Shown piece after piece: positions 61,126-64,000 of a DNA stretch of 64,000 nucleotides. The number at the start of each line of letters is the position of its first letter. Within the stretch, counting starts at the first letter, position 1. The position numbers were made by a program, and so were the translations under genes. A model generated the notes under the pieces. It was not told where the DNA came from, did not search any database, and worked only from the letters and a program-made list of their open reading frames with translations. Origin of the DNA: Fen-178 sp963722575 (GTDB taxonomy: Bacteria; Acidobacteriota; Terriglobia; Bryobacterales; Bryobacteraceae); NCBI GenBank assembly GCA_963722575.1, contig CAVRNR010000005.1, forward strand, positions 682,001-746,000, read 5' to 3'.

Positions 61126-61203
61126 CTGATCGCCGAAAATATCCGCCGTTACTCGATCGGCCTGCCCTTGAGGAACGTGGTCGACAAGCAGCGCGGCTAC
61201 TGA
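61126..61203 (+). pseudogene. C-terminal remnant of a D-isomer-specific 2-hydroxyacid dehydrogenase
   Basis: The 25 codons before TGA 61201 read LIAENIRRY then GLPLRNVVDKQRGY, the typical end of acidobacterial D-2-hydroxyacid dehydrogenases, where a final helix E-N-x-x-R-Y is followed by L-x-N-V-V-D-x-x-x-G-Y. Upstream codons in the same frame do not resemble the enzyme, so only this tail remains. It ends 19 bases before the NHL gene, as if a former operon partner. Confidence 0.5.
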
Positions 61204-61222
61204 TGCCGCAAAGGTCCATCTT

Positions 61223-62215
61223 ATGAAAAATGCACATTGGTTTCTCCTCGTCTCTTTCGCGATCCTCTCCGTCGCGGTCTGTTCGGCCCAACAGGGCTGG
61301 TATCCGCACGAGGGTAGCCTGCTCAAGTACCGGGTCATGATCCGCTTCGGAGAGGAACCCGAGACGCTGCCCGATTGCTGGAGCCTCGGCCGCGTGTCCG
61401 CCGTCGCCGTGGCCGCCGATGGCACCGTGTACGCCGGCCAGCGCGGCCCCAGGGCCGACCCTATCCTGGTCTTCGACGCCAAGGGGAAGTTCCTCCGCTC
61501 CTTCGGCAAGGGTGTCTTCAGCATCGTTCACGGGTTGCGCGTGGACCCCAACGGCCACGTGTGGGCCACCGATACCGGCTTCCACCAGGTCTTCGAATTC
61601 ACCCCCGACGGCAAGCTGTTGCGCAGTCTTGGCGTCAAGGGTAAGCCCGGCGCAACCCACGACACTTTCAACCGTCCCACCGACATCGCCTTCTTGCCCA
61701 ACGGCGATTTCTTCGTCTCCGACGGCTACGGCAACTCCCGCGTGGTCAAATTCTCACGCGACGGCAAGTACCTCATGGAATGGGGCAAGCGCGGTACCGG
61801 ACCGGGTGAGTTCAATACCCCCCATATCGTGCGCGTCGATTCCCACCAGAATGTCTATGTCAGCGACCGCGAGAATAATCGCATCCAGATCTTCGATTCC
61901 AATGGCAAGTTCCTCCGCCAGTGGACCCATCTCGGGGCTACCCAGGGCATGGACATCTCGCCCACCGACCAGTTGTGGATCATCACTCACAGAAACAACC
62001 AGGAGAACCTGGCCTACGATACATTGGCGGGGCGGATCATGCACGTCGACATTAAGACGGGCAAGGTTCTCGGCTCCATGGAAAGTCCTGGGCATTGGCT
62101 TTCGCTCGGCCAGAACGGCGATATCTTCATCGCCAGCCTGACCGGCAATATTTTTCGATGGTATCCGGGATGGGTGGAAGGCATGAGTGAGACGGCGCCC
62201 GGCGTCGTGAAGTAA
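61223..62215 (+). CDS. Secreted NHL-repeat beta-propeller protein
   Basis: A 330-aa exported protein. Signal peptide WFLLVSFAILSVAVCSAQ, then six NHL-type blades: PILVFDAKGKFLRSFGKG, HQVFEFTPDGKLLRSLGV, SRVVKFSRDGKYLMEWGKRG, NRIQIFDSNGKFLRQW and others, each with the preceding L-x-V-D/D-x-x-G-x-V-x-V/A-D turn. This closely matches peptidyl-alpha-hydroxyglycine lyase-like propellers, common in Acidobacteria and Planctomycetes, but ligand-binding only is possible. Plus-strand neighbour of the exported aldolase gene, 23 bases apart, so likely cotranscribed. Confidence 0.85.
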   Translation: MKNAHWFLLVSFAILSVAVCSAQQGWYPHEGSLLKYRVMIRFGEEPETLPDCWSLGRVSAVAVAADGTVYAGQRGPRADPILVFDAKGKFLRSFGKGVFSIVHGLRVDPNGHVWATDTGFHQVFEFTPDGKLLRSLGVKGKPGATHDTFNRPTDIAFLPNGDFFVSDGYGNSRVVKFSRDGKYLMEWGKRGTGPGEFNTPHIVRVDSHQNVYVSDRENNRIQIFDSNGKFLRQWTHLGATQGMDISPTDQLWIITHRNNQENLAYDTLAGRIMHVDIKTGKVLGSMESPGHWLSLGQNGDIFIASLTGNIFRWYPGWVEGMSETAPGVVK

Positions 62216-62238
62216 AAAGATAAACCACGGAGAGCTTT

Positions 62239-63111
62239 ATGCATATCAAACGATTCGTCCTGCCCGCCGCTGTGGGCACCATGCTGTGCCTGGTTTCGGC
62301 ACAAGCACAAACGATGGCGCCGCCGATTACCAAGCCATTGCACCTTTACAACACCGCCAAGCAGAAGCTGCTCGAAGGCAAGCAGGTCTTCAGCTTCACG
62401 CAAGACAAGATGGACCCGGCCGCCTATTGCGAGGCCGCCAAGCATTACGACTATACTTGGTTCGAAATGCAGCACAGCACCCTCGAGTTCGCCGATATCG
62501 AGAAGATGATCGCCACCTGCCCGCACGCCGGCGCCATCCCCATGATCCGCCTGCCCGACGCCCAGGAATGGCACATCCAGCACGCCACCGATATCGGTTG
62601 TCTCGGTGTGATAATTCCCACCGTCGATGACGTCGACCGCGCTCGCCAGGGAGCCCAGTGGGCGCGCTATCCACCATACGGAAGGCGTAGTTCGGGCGGC
62701 GGCCAGTATCGGACCATTTGGGGCATTAACGGTATCGACTACCGTCACACCATCGATGAAAACATGCTCGTGGTCATCATGATCGAGACCCCCACCGGTG
62801 TCGCCAATGCCTTCGATATCGCCAACGTGCCCGGCGTGGATGTCGTCATCGTCGGCAATAACGATCTCAGCCAGTTCTCGGGATACCCGCAGAACTCCCC
62901 CCAATATCAGGAGTTGATCACCAAGATTCACGACGACGTGAAGCGGGCGGGCAAGATCTTCGGCCAGGCCAATTCCACCTACGCCAAGGGCCATCCGCTG
63001 AGCAACGACTCCTTCTTCTTCCAGAACGGTCCATCGAACGATGGTTGGACGCCCCCCGGCCGCGGCGGCCGCGGCGGCGTCAACGCACCCCCTCCCGGCG
63101 AGCGCCCGTAG
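62239..63111 (+). CDS. Exported HpcH/HpaI aldolase-like protein
   Basis: A 290-aa protein with a signal peptide (FVLPAAVGTMLCLVSAQAQ) followed by a (beta/alpha)8 HpcH/HpaI-type fold. Seen: DYTWFEMQHSTLEFADIEKM (metal-site E/H region), PMIRLPDAQEWHIQHATDIG, GCLGVIIPTVDDVDRARQG, VVIMIETPTGVANAFDIAN (E of ETP, a metal ligand) and VDVVIVGNNDLSQFSGYP (N-D-L, second ligand). The family performs reversible aldol cleavage of 2-keto-3-deoxy acids in the cytoplasm, so export is unusual. The GGRGG/PPPGERP tail is low complexity. The GAGAGC-type site precedes ATG 62239. It overlaps thiE convergently by 32 bases. Confidence 0.82.
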   Translation: MHIKRFVLPAAVGTMLCLVSAQAQTMAPPITKPLHLYNTAKQKLLEGKQVFSFTQDKMDPAAYCEAAKHYDYTWFEMQHSTLEFADIEKMIATCPHAGAIPMIRLPDAQEWHIQHATDIGCLGVIIPTVDDVDRARQGAQWARYPPYGRRSSGGGQYRTIWGINGIDYRHTIDENMLVVIMIETPTGVANAFDIANVPGVDVVIVGNNDLSQFSGYPQNSPQYQELITKIHDDVKRAGKIFGQANSTYAKGHPLSNDSFFFQNGPSNDGWTPPGRGGRGGVNAPPPGERP

Positions 63112-63775
63112 ACGTCGGTGTATGCCTCTCGCGGCGGGCCTCTAGCGCCGCATCGATCGATTGCCGGAGCTTTCTCGCACTCCGCTCCGGATCGTCAGAC
63201 GCGCAAATCGCCGACACCACCGCCACTCCGTCGGCTCCGGATTCGATCGCCTCCCGCGCGTTCTCGAGGCCCATCCCTCCGATGGCCACCATCGCGTGCC
63301 GTGAGATCGCCCGTATCTCCGCCAGGCCCGCCACCCCCAGCGGCCGAGCGGCGTCCATCTTCGTTGCCGTGGCGAACACCGGCCCCACACCCAGATAGTC
63401 CACGTCCAACGCCGCGCTTGCCCGAGCCTGCTCGACCGTCTCAATCGACAGCCCGATGATGGCGTCCGGCCCCATCAGCCTGCGCGCACTCTCGTAGTCC
63501 ATGTCCTGTTGTCCGATGTGAACGCCATCGGCGCCGATCGCGAGCGCCACGTCCACCCGGTCGTTGACGATCAATGGCACCTCGCGCGGCCCGAGCAGCT
63601 TCTTCAACTCGCGCCCCAGTTCAACAAATTCCCGCGTGCCGCAGCTCTTCTCGCGCAATTGCACCGCCGTCGCTCCGCCCCGCACTGCCGCCTCCACCAC
63701 CCATGCAATCGGCCGTCCGCGCGCCAGCCCGCGGTCCGTCACCAGGTACAACCTCCAATCGGGCGGTTGCTTCAT
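63080..63775 (-). CDS. thiE: Thiamine phosphate synthase
   Basis: Couples HMP-pyrophosphate and thiazole phosphate to make thiamine phosphate. 231 aa, TIM barrel: LYLVTDRGLARG, VQLREK, LIVNDRVDVALAIGADGVHIGQ, IIGLSIETVEQA, DYLGVGPVFATATK, VAIGGMGLENAREAIESGADG. The start ATG 63775 overlaps the thiM stop by ATGA, so they are coupled. The C-terminus is longer than usual and reads into the convergent gene. Confidence 0.94.
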   Translation of the reverse strand: MKQPPDWRLYLVTDRGLARGRPIAWVVEAAVRGGATAVQLREKSCGTREFVELGRELKKLLGPREVPLIVNDRVDVALAIGADGVHIGQQDMDYESARRLMGPDAIIGLSIETVEQARASAALDVDYLGVGPVFATATKMDAARPLGVAGLAEIRAISRHAMVAIGGMGLENAREAIESGADGVAVVSAICASDDPERSARKLRQSIDAALEARRERHTPTSTGARREGVR

Positions 63776-64000
63776 GACTCCCGTACCTTCACCCGTTCTC
63801 GAATGTCCGCTTCGTTCAGTAAGTACAACGCATCCAGAAAGTGAACCAGAAACGTCCCTGGCCCTCGCGCATGTTCCGCCGCCAGTTCCCCCGCAATCCC
63901 CATCACCGCCATGGCGTTCACCGCCGCCTCGCGCGCCGATGGGTTCACCGCCGCGAATGCGCCCGCGAGCGCGCTGGCCGTGCATCCCAGCCCCGTCACC
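63772..64000 (-). CDS. thiM: Hydroxyethylthiazole kinase (3' part only)
   Basis: The last 75 residues of a kinase that phosphorylates the thiazole moiety for thiamine salvage. TGLGCTASALAGAFAAVNPS is the conserved catalytic/anion-hole region of ThiM (catalytic C of GCTASA), and the helix DALYLLNEADI is normal. The gene starts beyond the right edge. It forms an operon with thiE. Confidence 0.92.
   Translation of the reverse strand, partial: VTGLGCTASALAGAFAAVNPSAREAAVNAMAVMGIAGELAAEHARGPGTFLVHFLDALYLLNEADIRERVKVRES

Overview
The window looks like a chromosomal segment of a GC-rich Acidobacteriota bacterium of the Solibacter/Bryobacter type. The evidence is the secreted protein at 44595-46790, which ends in the C-terminal domain typical of Solibacter (TIGR03437-like), several secreted families met mainly in Acidobacteria, a diderm envelope (TonB-dependent receptor, lipoprotein, Do-type protease), and heavy seeding of spacers with short palindromic repeats. 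No rRNA, tRNA or CRISPR array was recognised by eye.

Layout. 1-5663 (+): end of an MFS transporter, an M20 peptidase coupled to an EamA exporter, a Do-family protease and a peptidoglycan-binding protein. 5664-6620: a decayed PIN toxin-antitoxin pair. 6621-9220 (-): aminotransferase, coaD and a secreted protein of unknown function. 9408-13265: galE, a zinc-ribbon membrane protein and an apparently intact IS1634-type insertion sequence. 13325-18279 (-): beta-propeller lipoprotein, histidine kinase, exported methyltransferase, pyrE-like gene and an undecaprenyl-phosphate sugar transferase. 18280-21149: a palindromic element, an HTH-nucleotidyltransferase gene with a near-consensus promoter, a broken SEFIR-NTPase-TPR gene and an ECF sigma/anti-sigma pair. 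21303-24358 (+): thrS coupled to a UvrC-like protein that keeps a cysteine cluster but lacks the nuclease half. 24314-27292 (-): methyltransferase, glmS, purS.

27450-44379 (-) is a complete division and cell wall (dcw) cluster in canonical order: mraZ, rsmH, ftsL, ftsI, murE, murF, mraY, murD, ftsW, murG, murC, ftsQ, ftsA, ftsZ, without murB or ddl. It makes the lipid II precursor, flips and polymerises it, and builds the divisome. Four of its spacers carry repeat insertions, one of which duplicates the start of murG. 44595-48945 (-): two large secreted proteins. 48946-50067: a repeat-filled spacer. 50068-53694 (+): two GT-C-like membrane proteins. 53675-55786 (-): SDR oxidoreductase and a radical SAM/SPASM protein. 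56009-59452 (+): tmk, holB and a TonB-dependent receptor. 59439-60848 (-): aroA, whose start codon lies in a repeat, and a tiny ParD-like remnant. 61126-63111 (+): a dehydrogenase remnant, a secreted NHL propeller and an exported HpcH/HpaI-type aldolase. 63080-64000 (-): thiE and the end of thiM.

The most unusual content is (a) the modular hairpin repeat family, about ten copies, in which different stems share a TTG-N-CAA core inside GTGGGGCAG/CTGCCCCAC ends; (b) the UvrC-like iron-sulfur candidate coupled to thrS; (c) the recent wrecks of a PIN toxin-antitoxin module and a SEFIR-STAND gene; and (d) enzymes normally found in the cytoplasm that carry signal peptides.
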